NCBI GenBank assembly: GCA_946480485.1
Contig: CAMLJW010000011.1
Location: forward strand, 1-27,010
Source of the DNA: an uncultured Streptomyces sp.
GTDB lineage: Bacteria > Actinomycetota > Actinomycetes > Streptomycetales > Streptomycetaceae
Direction of reading: 5' to 3'
DNA length: 27,010 nt
Shown here piece by piece: positions 1 through 8,802 of this stretch. A program made the translations under genes and the position numbers. The notes beneath the pieces were generated by a model. It worked only from the letters and a program-made list of their open reading frames with translations. It did not search any database and had not been told where the DNA came from. Every line of letters starts with the position of its first letter. Position 1 is the first letter of the stretch.

Positions 1-66
1 CGGACGGATTGTCCGGCGTTGGCTTCAACCGGGCGGCAGCTTTCAAGTCCACTGAGACGTTTGTGG

Positions 67-380
67 CTATGAGGTTTGCGGTGTGGGTTCCCGGCGTTTC
101 GCCGGGTTGTTGATCCAGGTGGTCTGGGTACTTCGGGTGGTGTGGGGCGTCGGCCGAAGCGTTTGGGATGGCGGGCGTAGGCGGCGGCGAGAGTAGCGGC
201 GCGCTGGTCGCGGAATTCTTCGACGGTGCCGAAGTGGACGCTGGCGGGCGTGTGCCATCCGATGCCTGAATCCCGATGTTCGTGGTTGTAGTACGAGGTG
301 AAGGCGTCGAACCGTTTACGGGCGTGGGCCAGGGAGTCGAACCGGTCGAGATAGTCCGACATGTACTTGGTCGTCTTGAG
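67..380 (-). pseudogene. IS3-family transposase (integrase-core) C-terminal remnant
   Basis: Read on the minus strand, 380 to about 140 gives the end of an IS3-type integrase core: LKTTKYMSDYLDRF, then YYNHEHRDSGIGWHTPA, then VHFGT and FGRRP. This is the conserved region following the last catalytic glutamate of IS3-family OrfB proteins. The frame is lost near 118-140; the expected tail (TWINNPAKRR) continues in a neighbouring frame to a stop at 67. Homology ends abruptly near 380, so the catalytic DDE residues and OrfA are missing. It is a dead fragment marking past IS activity beside the T7SS remnant. No inverted repeats or target duplication could be assigned. Confidence 0.8.
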
Positions 381-555
381 AGTCAGGTCAGGTCGGGTGT
401 CAGCTGGTGGAGCACGATCGTCCTGAGCAACTGTGTGGCTGGAGTCGTGAAGGGGCAGTGAGAGCGTCTCCGGGCGCGCGATCTTGGTGATAGCGTGCTT
501 GGCTCGGCGCTCATTGCGTATGTGAACAGGCGGAGTTGGAACGGGGGGATCTGCC

Positions 556-861
556 GTGGCCGTGGATCTCGGAGTAGGACCAGGAGTCCTCAAGAAGGGC
601 GGGACAGACCTTCTGGACGTCCTCAAACCAGTCAAGAAGGTGGACCTGGGCGACCCGGCCGGGCAGGCCTCTTCGATCGGGGACGATGACGCGGCCGCGG
701 CATTGGTGACGTTCTGCGCGACCTGGGTGTCGGGGGCCTCGTTCCTCGCCGACTGCGCGGCGACGCTGGCGGAGGGTCTGAACAAGGCCAACGGTGACTA
801 CGCGGAGACGGATGAGGCCATCCGTGACTCGGTGAACTCGGTCAAGTCGGTATTGAGCTAG
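556..861 (+). CDS. EspC-like type VII secretion-associated small protein
   Basis: The product is 101 residues. GTG at 556 is the start, preceded by a G-rich ribosome-binding stretch at 543-548. It has the layout of the EspC/DUF2580 family of ESX-associated small helical proteins: a first helix, an alanine-rich central helix with a tryptophan (FCATWVSGA), and a C-terminal helix ending in a YAETDEA motif like the Y-x-x-T-D tail of that family. Such genes commonly sit just upstream of large T7SS-exported toxins, and here the stump of one follows 31 bases later. The role is inferred to be partner or co-substrate of that toxin. No ESX core gene is in the window, so export depends on a system elsewhere. 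Confidence 0.6.
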   Translation: MAVDLGVGPGVLKKGGTDLLDVLKPVKKVDLGDPAGQASSIGDDDAAAALVTFCATWVSGASFLADCAATLAEGLNKANGDYAETDEAIRDSVNSVKSVLS

Positions 862-892
862 GTGCAGGTACAGGTACGGGGGATCCGCAATC

Positions 893-1126
893 ATGGCAGC
901 CACGCTCGGGTCGACGACCGACCCGAAGGAACTCATCCCAGGAGACGTCGGCAAGCTCGGCAATCTCGAAACCGCCGTCAATTCCTGGTCGGACAATGCT
1001 CGCCTATGGGGCGATTTCAGCCGAATTAACGCACGGGGTGCGGTGCGCGATGCGGGCCATCATGGTGCGGCGGCACAGGCAGGCCCCGAGATCGAATTCT
1101 TGTACTGCGTCACAAATTTGTGGTAG
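893..1126 (+). pseudogene. Truncated N-terminus of a T7SS-secreted polymorphic toxin
   Basis: Residues 1-43 (LGSTTDPKELIPGDVGKL, then an alternating helical stretch ending WGDFSRI) match the start of the T7SS-signal module found at the N-terminus of Streptomyces polymorphic toxins. In intact proteins this is followed by a D-T-G-x-W motif, a long linker, often RHS-type repeats, and a C-terminal toxin. Here the match ends near 1023 and the frame runs through unrelated sequence to a stop at 1126. The repeats and the toxin domain are lost. With the EspC-like gene just upstream this is the relic of a toxin locus; no convincing immunity gene remains next to it. Confidence 0.65.
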
Positions 1127-1341
1127 TCGGTGAGCATTTCCAATCCACCCCACCTTGACGAGTGAAGATTGTCTGTAGGTAGGGCGAAGAGTCCGTGGTG
1201 AATATCGTTGCTCCGTTCGGGCCGATATCCAGTCAGTCCAGTCAGTCCCATAGTCTCCATTTCCTCGGCGCGGCGAGGGGACAGTCCTGCCAAGTATGCT
1301 TGCGGGGTCTTCTTTTCTTGATCCCACGAAATGGACCCATC
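1127..1341. other. Gene-poor spacer after the toxin stump
   Basis: I see no supportable gene, RNA or repeat here. A minus-strand frame across it (TDYHKFVTQYKNSI near 1080-1135) reads somewhat protein-like and could be a remnant, but I recognise no family. Confidence 0.4.
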
Positions 1342-1695
1342 ATGACCATGGCCCGCTTGTCCACAGCAACTTGGAGCCTCACGGCCGTAGCCGCCAGCGT
1401 GTTGCTCGTCGGCTGCTCGGGCTCGGTCACTGTCGGAAACTCCGATCCGAAACTTTCTGCGAACAAGTTGGCTACCACGGTCGCCGAAAAGCTCGCCGCC
1501 ACAACGGGCCAGCCGAAGCCGGACATCACCTGTCCCAAAGACCTCGTCGGGAAGGTCGGCAACACCACCCGCTGCACGCTCACAGCAGACGACGGCAGCA
1601 CCTTGGGCGTGACGGTCAAGGTTTCCTCCGTCGACGGAAGCAAGGTCAACTTCGACATCAAGGCCGACGAGACGCCTTCCCCGGCTGCCAGCTGA
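1342..1695 (+). CDS. DUF4333-domain lipoprotein
   Basis: The product is 117 residues. An N-terminal signal segment ends in a clear lipobox (LLVGC) with Cys25 as the predicted lipidated residue, so it should be anchored on the outer face of the cytoplasmic membrane. The mature part matches DUF4333: a conserved CPKDL motif near residue 68, a second cysteine (TTRC) 14 residues on that probably forms a disulfide with it, then short beta strands (LGVTVKVSSVDGSKVNFDI). The function of the family is unknown. ATG at 1342 gives a proper signal peptide; the open frame extends upstream but that part is not signal-like. Flanking genes are on the other strand or decayed, so it is probably monocistronic. 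Confidence 0.85.
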   Translation: MTMARLSTATWSLTAVAASVLLVGCSGSVTVGNSDPKLSANKLATTVAEKLAATTGQPKPDITCPKDLVGKVGNTTRCTLTADDGSTLGVTVKVSSVDGSKVNFDIKADETPSPAAS

Positions 1696-1801
1696 CAACT
1701 GAGCCTCGGGTCTTCTCGGCAACCTGATTGGCGGTTACGGCGCAAGACGATCGGCAGTGCCCCGACACGGGCTCGGTGACCTGGCGCCAGTACGGTGCTG
1801 C

Positions 1802-1996
1802 TCAGGAGATCTGGTCTACGGCGTACCCGACGAACAACGCCCACGCGTCCGCGCCAACAGCCAGCCCCGGGCGGGAAGTGTCCTTGGAGTCCCGCACATG
1901 GACTGCCTGAGACCAGGTGGCTACCTCGACGCACTGGCCACCCTCACCGCTGCTGTAGGTGCTCTTGACCCAGGTCAGTTCCGTTGCGCCCTTCAT
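1802..1996 (-). CDS. DUF397-domain protein
   Basis: The 64-residue protein is of standard length for DUF397, with the typical opening (WVKSTYSSGEGGQCVEVA) and the VRDSKD motif followed by a G-x-D-A-W tail. These small proteins are encoded right after Scr1/WhiJ-type XRE regulators in actinobacteria and are thought to modulate them during development. Its ATG overlaps the regulator's proper stop codon in an ATGA arrangement (1993-1996), implying translational coupling. In the frame as given the regulator reads through this gene because of a frameshift, which would abolish that coupling. Confidence 0.9.
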   Translation of the reverse strand: MKGATELTWVKSTYSSGEGGQCVEVATWSQAVHVRDSKDTSRPGLAVGADAWALFVGYAVDQIS

Positions 1997-2900
1997 AGCT
2001 CTCCCAGCAGTCCCTCGATGAAAGCCATCGACTCTCGTGGAGTGAGAGCCTGAGCCCGGATGATCCCATACTGCGCCTCAAGAGAACGGGTGTCCGCTCG
2101 GTGTAGAGGTGGCTACTTTTCTGAACCTCGGCGTATGCGATCCGCTGCCCCGCCTTGGTCTCGATCAAGGTGAACGGACCTGCGAGTCCCGCGTGGTCCT
2201 CCCGCTGCAACGGCATGACCTGGATCTCGACGTTGCGGTTCTGCCCGGTGAGCAGCATCTGCTCAAGTTGGCCGCGACGAATCTCAGCGCCACCGATGGG
2301 GCGGCGCAGCACAGCCTCCTCGATGACGAAGCTCATCAGCGGAGCGGGCCATCGCGAGAAGATCTCCTGCCTGAGCATCCGAGCGGCCACCCTCTGCTCG
2401 ATCGTCTCCTCGCCCAAGAGCGGCCGGCGCATCGCGAACATGGCCCGCGCGTGCTCCTCTGTTTGCAAAAGCCCGTTGATCAAGTGTGTGTCGTAGACAT
2501 GCAGCTCAACCGCCTCCGCCTCCAACCGCGCAGCATCCCGAAAGAACGGCGGGAACTGCGCTCGCGCCACTTCTTCCTTCATCTCCTGCAAGATGCCACC
2601 CGCGTCCAGCACCTCGTCCGCCACGTCGATGAACCGAGGCGGCGGCGTCCGTCTCCCCTGTTCGAACGCTGCGATCGTGGACGCCGAGTACCCGGTCCGC
2701 GCCCCGAACTCAGCCCGCTCCATGCCCGCCCGCAGCCGGAACCGTTTCAGTTGCCGCCCAAAGACCCGGAGGATGCCCGACCCCGGTTCCGGCGGCCCCG
2801 AAGCCTCCGTCTCCAAGTCCGAGCCCATCTCCGCAGCTACGGTTTCGTCCGGCTCCCGTACCAGTTCACTCACCCGCCCGCTCACCTCCACCGCCCGCAC
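1993..2900 (-). CDS. XRE-family regulator with DUF5753 (Scr1/WhiJ type), frameshifted near its C-terminus
   Basis: An N-terminal helix-turn-helix (FGRQLKRFRLRAG...GYSASTIAAFEQGRR, about residues 46-85) is followed by a DUF5753 ligand-binding-like domain (TEEHARAMF, then IQVMPLQREDHAGLAGPF). Such proteins pair with DUF397 partners in streptomycete developmental control. After SSHLYTER the frame slips: one missing base near 2094-2095 diverts it, while the neighbouring frame gives the normal family ending (EAQYGIIRAQALTPRESM) stopping at 1993. Uncorrected, it continues to 1944 inside the DUF397 gene. The start is uncertain: 2900 is the longest; a GTG at 2873 has a GGAGG about 10 bases upstream. 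Confidence 0.8.
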
Positions 2901-2988
2901 CGACCACGTTCACGCTAGAAAGCACACGCTCACCACACCACCGAACCTCGAAAGTTCACCCGCACAAGTGCTCGCCATCGGCTTCCGC

Positions 2989-4012
2989 TCAGGCAGCCGA
3001 GTGGACCGCTTCGGTCTTGCGGTCATGAAGTTCCCTGCAATCCCGGCAGAGGGCGCGCGGATCATGCGTGCGGATGGCACGTTCACACCCGTCGCAGGTG
3101 AACAAGCGGCACCGGCTGTCGTGAGGGCGTCGCCGTCGCCGTCGCCCTACGGAGAGGCGCTGCTGGCAAGGGCGGCGGGAGGAGGGTGTTCAGACGGTAT
3201 TCGAGAAGGCTTGCCGGATGGCGGATAGGAACGCCCTGGGACGGGAGACTCGCGGTGAGCGTGTGGGTGACCTGCTCTGGCGTCGCGGAACGCGCGAGCC
3301 AGGTCTCGACGGCGGGCACGAGCCGCTGCACGTCCCGTTCGGACAGCAACAACCGCGTATCGGCGAGACGCAGACGCGCGAGCAGGTCGGCCGCCGGTTC
3401 GGTGCGCACCGAACCTGACTGGGCAACAACAGGCCGCGTACGTACGGAAGCCGGCGCCAGGTCAGGCCGCGAGATCTCCGCTGGTCCCGGAACGGTCACC
3501 GGCACCGGCACCGCTGTAGGAACCGGCTCAGGCTCTTCTCCGACCGCTGGGCCGGAGACAGTGACGACAGCTGCGGCACCCAAACCGCTCTTACGCGCGG
3601 AGGCTCGTATAACCACCCCCGGATGATCGAGGAAGAACGTACGCGTCGCGATCCGGCCGCCCCCGAGCGGCACCCGGCGACGGACGAGATATCCCGCCGC
3701 CTCCAGCTCCCGCAACGCTCTGCCGATCGTCACCTCGCCCTCCGGGAAGCGTAACGTCAACGCCTTGATGGTGACCGAGGCGCCATCCGGCAGGGACTGG
3801 ATGTGGACGCCGATACCGATCGCCGTCGCGGAGAGGCGGGCGTGCTGGGCGAGGTGGTTGCCGACGACCGTGTAGCGCTCGGTATGGCGGTGCCGTACGT
3901 GGAGAACTCCGGCACGGGGCGCGCCCGGCGGGAGCTCCGGAGGAGGTGCGGGCAACGAGTGCTCGGGCGACGGGGACGCGGGCACAGCCGCGTTAGACTG
4001 CGGGTCAGCCAT
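2989..4012 (-). CDS. Streptomycete helix-turn-helix protein with C-terminal zinc ribbon, frameshifted
   Basis: This belongs to a family very common in Streptomyces. A proline-rich start is followed by HRHTERYTVVGNHLAQH, a winged helix-turn-helix (about residues 60-115) and a basic region (GYLVRRRV). Next are a Pro/Val linker, a helical domain (LLARLRLADTRLLLSERDV) and an expected C-terminal CxxC...CxxC zinc ribbon. The ribbon is present (CDGCERAIR then CRDC) but lies in another frame, ending at 2989; one inserted base (or two lost) lies between about 3110 and 3160. As given the protein stops at 3083 without the ribbon. DNA binding is inferred from the domains; targets are unknown. Confidence 0.7.
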
Positions 4013-4095
4013 TGGGAAGCTCGACTCTTCCTGTGTGGTCAGGCCCTCGCCGGGATTGCCGTCCTGCCGGGGGCCGTTCTCTGTCTGTGACGTCC

Positions 4096-4458
4096 ATGGG
4101 CCCCATCGTGATTCAGGTACGACGTGACGCCAAGGTCCTCGGTTACGACCCCGACCATCTCACCGACCAGCAGCGCGGCATGGTGGAAACAGCCCTACAG
4201 GAACCCGCGCAGAACATGTTCATCGCCTCGGAGTACCTGGCCCAGCTCAAGGCGGAGAGCGAGTTCGCCGACGTGCCGGCCGAGGAGATGACACCGGCTC
4301 AGTACCAGGAACTCGCCGCGCGTTACAACGGCGGGCCGTACTGGGAGACCGACGCCCAGGCTTACGGGCGCGGACTTCCTGAAGTCCATCGGGTTCGACA
4401 CCGACGAGGAGTTGTGGGCGATCGACGGCACGGACTGCTCGCCCTGCGACAACCATGA
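4096..4458 (+). pseudogene. Lysozyme-like (SLT-type) C-terminal fragment, frameshifted
   Basis: From ATG 4096 the frame reads VLGYDPDHLTDQQR, then a helix (PAQNMFIASEYLAQLKAES) and ELAARYNGGPYW, then AYGR. This resembles the second half of lysozyme-like transglycosylase-fold proteins of streptomycetes. The usual N-terminal half with the catalytic glutamate is missing, and no signal peptide is present. Near 4372 one extra G breaks the frame; the next frame continues FLKSIGFDTDEELWAIDG and stops at 4684. It looks like a truncated, broken gene. The DEELWAIDG segment recurs at 20278-20328. Confidence 0.4.
4403..4453 (+). repeat. 51-bp coding repeat, copy 1 (DEELWAIDG-T-DCSPCDN)
   Basis: This segment matches a minus-strand segment at 20278-20328 at 47 of 51 positions. 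Three of the four differences are synonymous in the shared frame; the fourth changes Thr to Met. That is the signature of a conserved protein motif rather than of non-coding DNA. I do not recognise the family. Confidence 0.65.
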
Positions 4459-4690
4459 TCCCGGCACTCGGCTCGGCGTTCCGGCTCTTTTGCTCCCTGG
4501 CCGCGCGGCGCAGGCGTTCGTACACCTGGCCCGCCACCTCGCCGAGTGGTTCGTCGCCGAGGTCGACCGGGGATTTTGGGCCGGCTTCGGGCGGTGCGCG
4601 TCTTCAAGACCGCCTCGTCGTGGGCCGAGTACGAGGTCTCCGATCGGGGTTGACCGGCGGCCCGGCTACCGAAGAAATCACTGACTGACG
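4455..4690 (-). pseudogene. Possible decayed minus-strand coding remnant
   Basis: On the minus strand, two adjacent frames together read like protein: an upstream piece (SETSYSAHDEAVLKTRTARS, about 4640-4580) and a downstream piece (VDLGDEPLGEVAGQVYERL, then RRAAREQKSRN, about 4575-4470), separated by a one-base shift near 4570. The composition is compatible with a small helical protein, but I recognise no family and it overlaps the tail of the lysozyme-like fragment. Confidence 0.25.
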
Positions 4691-4722
4691 ATAAGTCATT
4701 CACGCAGGACAAGGACGTAGCT

Positions 4723-5034
4723 GTGAGCGAGATGCCTCAGGAGCTCGATCGGGATGACTCCGTCCTGATCGAGTTCAACCAGCGCGGCGGGGTGCGCCAG
4801 GTGGCCCTGAATGCTCCCGAGACGGTCGCGCGGTCGGCCGAGGCTGTGAGCCAGGCGATGGGCACAATTCGCGGCATGGCAGAGCGCGTCCGCGGCACGG
4901 TCACGCAATGGCGGTGCGGCCCGACTCGGTCGAGGTCGAGTTCGGGATCAAGTTTGATGCCGAGGCCGGTGCCGTCATCGCGAAGACCGGGGTCGAGGCC
5001 GCCGTGACCGTCAAGCTCGCCTGGGGACCACCTC
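4723..5034 (+). pseudogene. Trypsin-co-occurring domain (CU044_2847 family) protein, frameshifted
   Basis: GTG at 4723 has AAGGA seven bases upstream. The first frame gives VLIEFNQRGGVRQVAL and a helix (PETVARSAEAVSQAMGTIRG); one missing base near 4903-4905 moves the rest to the next frame (PDSVEVEFGIKFDAEAGAVI, then AVTVKLAW). Joined, they form a complete TCO-type domain of roughly 100 residues, a small module found beside trypsin-like proteases and STAND ATPases in predicted actinobacterial conflict systems. The usual stop after LAWGPP is absent: the frame runs straight into an NB-ARC fragment, so a deletion has fused the two. Confidence 0.65.
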
Positions 5035-5720
5035 GCCTTCTTCGCCACCCCGGCCACCGCTCCTTCTGCCTGATCACCACCCGGGCCCCGGTCTTCGCTC
5101 TTGTCCCGTTCGTGACGTACCAGCAGATCGACGTCGATCCGCTCCAGCCGGTGCCGGGACGGGAGTTGCTGCGCAAGCTCGGCGTCCACGGCCCCGATGC
5201 TTCGCTGGACCAGATCGTGCGGGACTGGGGAGGGCACGCGCTCACACTCAGCCTCATGGCCGCCTACCTGACCAAGCGGTATGGCGGCGACGTCCGCCGG
5301 GTCGCCTCGCTGCCCGCCCCCGATCAGGGCCGGCCGCGGGACGCCATGGTCCGCCGCATCCTGCACGAGTATGACGCCTGCCTGACCGACGAGGAGCGCT
5401 CCTTCCTCACCCGGTACAGCGTGTTCCGCACTCCCGTCCTCGACGAGGCGCTGCACATCGTGCTGCCCGACACGCCGTGAGCTGAAATTGCCGCCGAGCC
5501 CCGACAGACGCTCTCAGTCATGTTCGACCATCTGACCGCCGCGCGGGTCATCCGCCGCGATGTCGGGGACCGGACGAGCATGCACCCGACCTGCTTGTCG
5601 CCGAGACCGTGAGCGGGACGCTCGCGGACCTGCAGGGACGGTCGGCCGACGCGGAGCGCGCCTTCACCGAGGCGCTGCGGATCGCCGGCGCCTTTACGGG
5701 CTGGGCACCGGCGACCATAC
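5035..5720 (+). pseudogene. NB-ARC/STAND ATPase and TPR remnant
   Basis: In frame with the TCO fragment, the sequence gives the distal half of an NB-ARC module: FCLITTRAP (sensor-like), DVDPLQPVPGRELLRKLGV, then GGHALTLSLMAAYL (GxP-type region) and a winged-helix part. A TGA at 5478-5480 interrupts it, yet the same frame continues convincingly (TLSVMFDHLTAARVIRRDVG) to a stop near 5612. A TPR-like piece (GRSADAERAFTEALRIA) follows about 5630-5700 in another frame. The P-loop half is deleted. Such proteins are large signalling ATPases, often in defence or regulation; this one is dead. Confidence 0.65.
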
Positions 5721-5875
5721 TCATTGCACATGCCACGATGCCACTCACTCGCACGGCCCAGATTCGACCCGGATTCGCTCCGGGGAGTTTGTTCTATGCG
5801 AAAACATGCGCTGTGATCTGCGGTAATACAGAGTGGCAGGCGGTCGGGGCGCTGGAGCTGATGTTCACTGGCGTT

Positions 5876-5892
5876 ACCCTGTGGAACAGGGT
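5876..5892 (-). terminator. Short hairpin after the secreted-protein gene
   Basis: A perfect 7-bp stem (ACCCTGT/ACAGGGT) with a 3-base loop lies immediately past the stop codon of the minus-strand gene ending at 5893. There is no T-run, which is common for actinobacterial terminators. Confidence 0.4.
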
Positions 5893-6345
5893 CTACGGGC
5901 AAGGGAATACTAGCGGAACGGGTCCGGTAATCCGCCAGCAGTAGTCCCGGTCGAGATCCAGGTTCAGAAATGCACGCCGGGCCCTGGGGTCCCTCCCGGG
6001 GTCGATCCAGATGTGCGCTTTCCCGTTGTCACCGCAGTAGTCGAACTCCCATTTGAGACGGCTCCCGGGCCACTTCGATGTCTCCTGCCAGTGGTAGACC
6101 ATCGTGCGCTCGCCGTCGTAGAGATCCCCATAAGCCGACCACTTGACCTTCATTTCTCGGGCGGTCCGGACCTCGAAATAGTGTCGCTTACAGCCGCCGG
6201 CATCAGCGGTTGCCGCCGACACTTGGTGCGGCCTCTGGTCTGCGTTGGCCGATGGCAGCAGGGCGATGACCATCCCGCCGGTGGACAGTGCCGCTGCGAT
6301 CGCCACGAGCCGGATCTTCATGTTCTTGCTGTTCCTCTTAGCCAC
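5893..6345 (-). CDS. Small secreted protein of unknown function
   Basis: The product is 150 residues from the GTG at 6345, or 142 from the ATG at 6321; both have purine-rich ribosome sites. It has a Sec-type signal: positively charged start, hydrophobic run (IRLVAIAAALSTGGMVIALL) and a probable cleavage site at SANA-DQ. The mature part is about 110 residues, rich in Trp, Tyr and basic residues, with three cysteines (GGCKRHYF, DYCGDNG, DYCWRI) and a fourth at the C-terminal end (FPCP), consistent with two disulfides. I recognise no family. Spacing suggests a single-gene unit. Confidence 0.65.
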   Translation of the reverse strand: MAKRNSKNMKIRLVAIAAALSTGGMVIALLPSANADQRPHQVSAATADAGGCKRHYFEVRTAREMKVKWSAYGDLYDGERTMVYHWQETSKWPGSRLKWEFDYCGDNGKAHIWIDPGRDPRARRAFLNLDLDRDYCWRITGPVPLVFPCP

Positions 6346-6575
6346 GCCCGGCTCCGTCCCTCAGGGGTTTTTCCTACGCGCTTCACTTGAGCATTATTCG
6401 GGCCCGGTTCGCCTCACCGACAGAGTCAAACGTCCCTACCAGCAGGTCGCTTGAGGTGTCGTCGCTCACATCGCTCACTCCCCGACTGTTGGCAGGTCGG
6501 CCAGTCGGCGACGTACCCGGGTCCCCTTGAAGTGACGGAGCAGTTGGGGCGGGCGTAACACCTGGCGTCCGTCTG
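6346..6575. other. Intergenic stretch without recognised gene
   Basis: It lies between the start of the secreted-protein gene and the end of the BREX genes. It should hold that gene's promoter at its left end. I found no convincing gene or RNA. Confidence 0.4.
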
Positions 6576-6593
6576 AAGCGGCCTTGGCCGCTT
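6576..6593 (-). terminator. Hairpin at the end of brxHI
   Basis: A perfect 8-bp inverted repeat (AAGCGGCC/GGCCGCTT) with a 2-base loop starts 7 bases past the brxHI stop codon. T residues follow on the plus strand only, so it could work in either direction as a weak terminator for the minus-strand BREX genes. Confidence 0.45.
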
Positions 6594-6600
6594 TTCCGGT

Positions 6601-8802
6601 TCAGCCGTCGTACTGAAAGCGCGCCGGCTCACCGAGCACCAAGCGGGCGCTCTCGAAGTCGGCCAAGCGGGCCGCCACCGTGGCCACGGCGAGGCGTTCC
6701 GGGAGAGCGGCGGAGAACTTCAGCCCGCGTACGGCCCGGCGGTCCACGTCGGGTAGGACGAGGTTCTCGCCGACGTTCTCACGGGCCACACGCCAGGCGC
6801 CCGGGGTGAGGTTCTCGCGCAGGCGCAGCCAGCTGTCGGTGGGCCGTTGCAGGGGGTCGGTGACCGACTGGAGGCTGGCCGCCAGGGTGGCGTTGGCGCG
6901 GTAACCGGCCCAGGTCCACCAACGGACGTCGGAACCGACGCGCGTGATCAACGTGCCGCCCGGGTGGACGGTGTCAGGTGCGTCGGTTTCGCACTGTCCG
7001 GCCAGGCACGCCTCCGCACGCCGAGTGAGGGAGACCGGCGGGGTCGTGCCCAACAGCACCTCGCGCATGGCACGCGTCAGGGCGTACGAGAGTCCGGTGA
7101 CGCCACCGTTCATCCACTTGGCGATTCCGCCGCCGTCGGCCGGCTCGACGAAGACGCGTTTGCGCAGCCAGTCGATGTACGTGACCTGCCAACTGCGTCC
7201 ACCGAGTAGCAACCGCCTGGGGCCGGGGCGTTCCTCCGTGAGCACGCTCGGGTCGGTGCGGCCGATCTCCGTGCGTCCGGACAGGACGGTGAACTGCGGA
7301 GGTGCGGTAAAGGAGGCGGTGAGCTCGATGAAGTGCCTTTTGCCGAAGCGGCGTTCCGCCTCGGGACCGACGAACAGCATCCCACCGTCGCTGTCGAGGA
7401 AGCTTTCCTCGGTGAGGAAGCGCAGGATGGGGGCAGCCGACTTGTCGAAGGGGGCGAGGCCGTTCCACTGCCGGTCCCACAACCGGTCGCCGAGCTTGTG
7501 CTGTTGCAGGGTTACGGCAAGTAGTTGCTGGGCCACAAGGTGACGCGGCTCGGGCGGAGGGACGACCGGTTCCACCCAGCCCCGCGACCACATCAGCAAC
7601 AAGCCCGCCGCCTGGAGCAGCGTCTCCTTGCGGGTGGTCAGGAACAGACAGTTCCGCACCGTGCCGGACCGCCGCCCGGTGCGTCCGACGCGTTGCAGGA
7701 ACGAGGCGACGGTGGTCGGTGCGTCGATCTGGATGACGCGGTCGAGATCACCGACGTCGATGCCGAGTTCGAGGGTTGACGTGGAGACGATGACGCAGTC
7801 GCGTGCCTCGGCGAACGCCTGCTCGGAGCGGGTGCGTTCATCGACGGAGAGCGAGGCGTGGGACAGGAAGACAGTCACCTCGCGGGCGCGGAGCGCCGCG
7901 CCCAACTCCTCGACCTGGCGGCGCGAGTCGCAGAAGACGAGCCGTTTCTCCCCCCTGTGCAGTGCCGCGATGAGTTTGGCCGCGTTGTCGAGTGAGCCGA
8001 CGTAGTCGAGTTCCACTTCGCCCGCAGGCCTGCTGAACGGCCCGCGACTCGCTTTGCCGCCGTGTCCGCTGCCGTGGGTGGTCGGCAGGTGCACTCCGGG
8101 GGCGACCACCTGACCGGTGCGGCTGCCGACGCCCGCGCCTTGCAGCCAGTGCAGCAACTCGGCCGGATTGCCGACGGTCGCCGAGAGCCCTACGCGCTGG
8201 ATGGGCCGTCCGGTGACCCGCTCCAACCGTTCGAGAACGGCGAGCAGGTGCCATCCCCGGTCGTCCCCTGCGAACGCGTGCACTTCGTCGATGACGACGG
8301 CCCGGACGCTTCCCAGCAGGCGGGCGTGGTCGGTCTTGACGCCGATCAGCATCGCTTCGAGCGACTCGGGCGTGGTCAGCAGGATGTCCGGAGCTTCGGC
8401 TCGGATGCGCTGCCGTTGCGATTCCTTGGTGTCGCCGTGCCAGAGCGCAGCCTGTCGCCCCAGCCACTGGGCGTAGGAGTCGACACGGACGACCAGGTTG
8501 TTGAGGAGTGCCTTGAGCGGACACAGGTACAGCACGGAGGTGCCGGTCCACTTCTGCTCGGTCATCGCCGACAGCAGGGGGAAGCAGGCCGCCTCGGTCT
8601 TTCCTCCTGCCGTCGGCGCCAGCAGTACGGCGTCCTGCCCCTGCATGAGAGGCGTGATCGCCGCCCGCTGCAGGGGACGTAGATCGGGCCATCCGAGGGT
8701 GTTGACGATGTGATGCAGGACGACGGGGTCGAGTCGGTCCAGGACGTCGACATCCTCGTCACCCGGATCTTTCCCGGCCGGGAGTCCCTCGTCCGCCATC
8801 AC
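6601..8802 (-). CDS. brxHI: BREX type 2 Lhr-like DEAD/DEAH helicase BrxHI
   Basis: The 733-residue superfamily 2 helicase shows all the expected motifs: a Q-motif-like LRPLQRAAI, Walker A in LAPTAGGKTE (residues 61-70), CPLKALLNN (Ia), TTPESLE (Ib), DEVH at 172-175, SAT (LSATVGNP), and in the second RecA domain FCDSRRQ, STLELGIDVGDLD and QRVGRTGRR. A long Lhr-type C-terminal part follows. It is the helicase that ends type 2 BREX operons; its exact role is not settled. The start is GTG 8802, overlapping the brxD stop by 4 bases, or ATG 8799, implying translational coupling with brxD. It is intact. Confidence 0.9.
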   Translation of the reverse strand: MMADEGLPAGKDPGDEDVDVLDRLDPVVLHHIVNTLGWPDLRPLQRAAITPLMQGQDAVLLAPTAGGKTEAACFPLLSAMTEQKWTGTSVLYLCPLKALLNNLVVRVDSYAQWLGRQAALWHGDTKESQRQRIRAEAPDILLTTPESLEAMLIGVKTDHARLLGSVRAVVIDEVHAFAGDDRGWHLLAVLERLERVTGRPIQRVGLSATVGNPAELLHWLQGAGVGSRTGQVVAPGVHLPTTHGSGHGGKASRGPFSRPAGEVELDYVGSLDNAAKLIAALHRGEKRLVFCDSRRQVEELGAALRAREVTVFLSHASLSVDERTRSEQAFAEARDCVIVSTSTLELGIDVGDLDRVIQIDAPTTVASFLQRVGRTGRRSGTVRNCLFLTTRKETLLQAAGLLLMWSRGWVEPVVPPPEPRHLVAQQLLAVTLQQHKLGDRLWDRQWNGLAPFDKSAAPILRFLTEESFLDSDGGMLFVGPEAERRFGKRHFIELTASFTAPPQFTVLSGRTEIGRTDPSVLTEERPGPRRLLLGGRSWQVTYIDWLRKRVFVEPADGGGIAKWMNGGVTGLSYALTRAMREVLLGTTPPVSLTRRAEACLAGQCETDAPDTVHPGGTLITRVGSDVRWWTWAGYRANATLAASLQSVTDPLQRPTDSWLRLRENLTPGAWRVARENVGENLVLPDVDRRAVRGLKFSAALPERLAVATVAARLADFESARLVLGEPARFQYDG

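Noticed and set aside
1060..1722. Minus-strand 220-codon frame across the DUF4333 gene
   Set aside because: It lies antisense to a gene with a clear lipobox and DUF4333 motifs. A small protein-like patch near 1080-1135 was not enough to call a gene.
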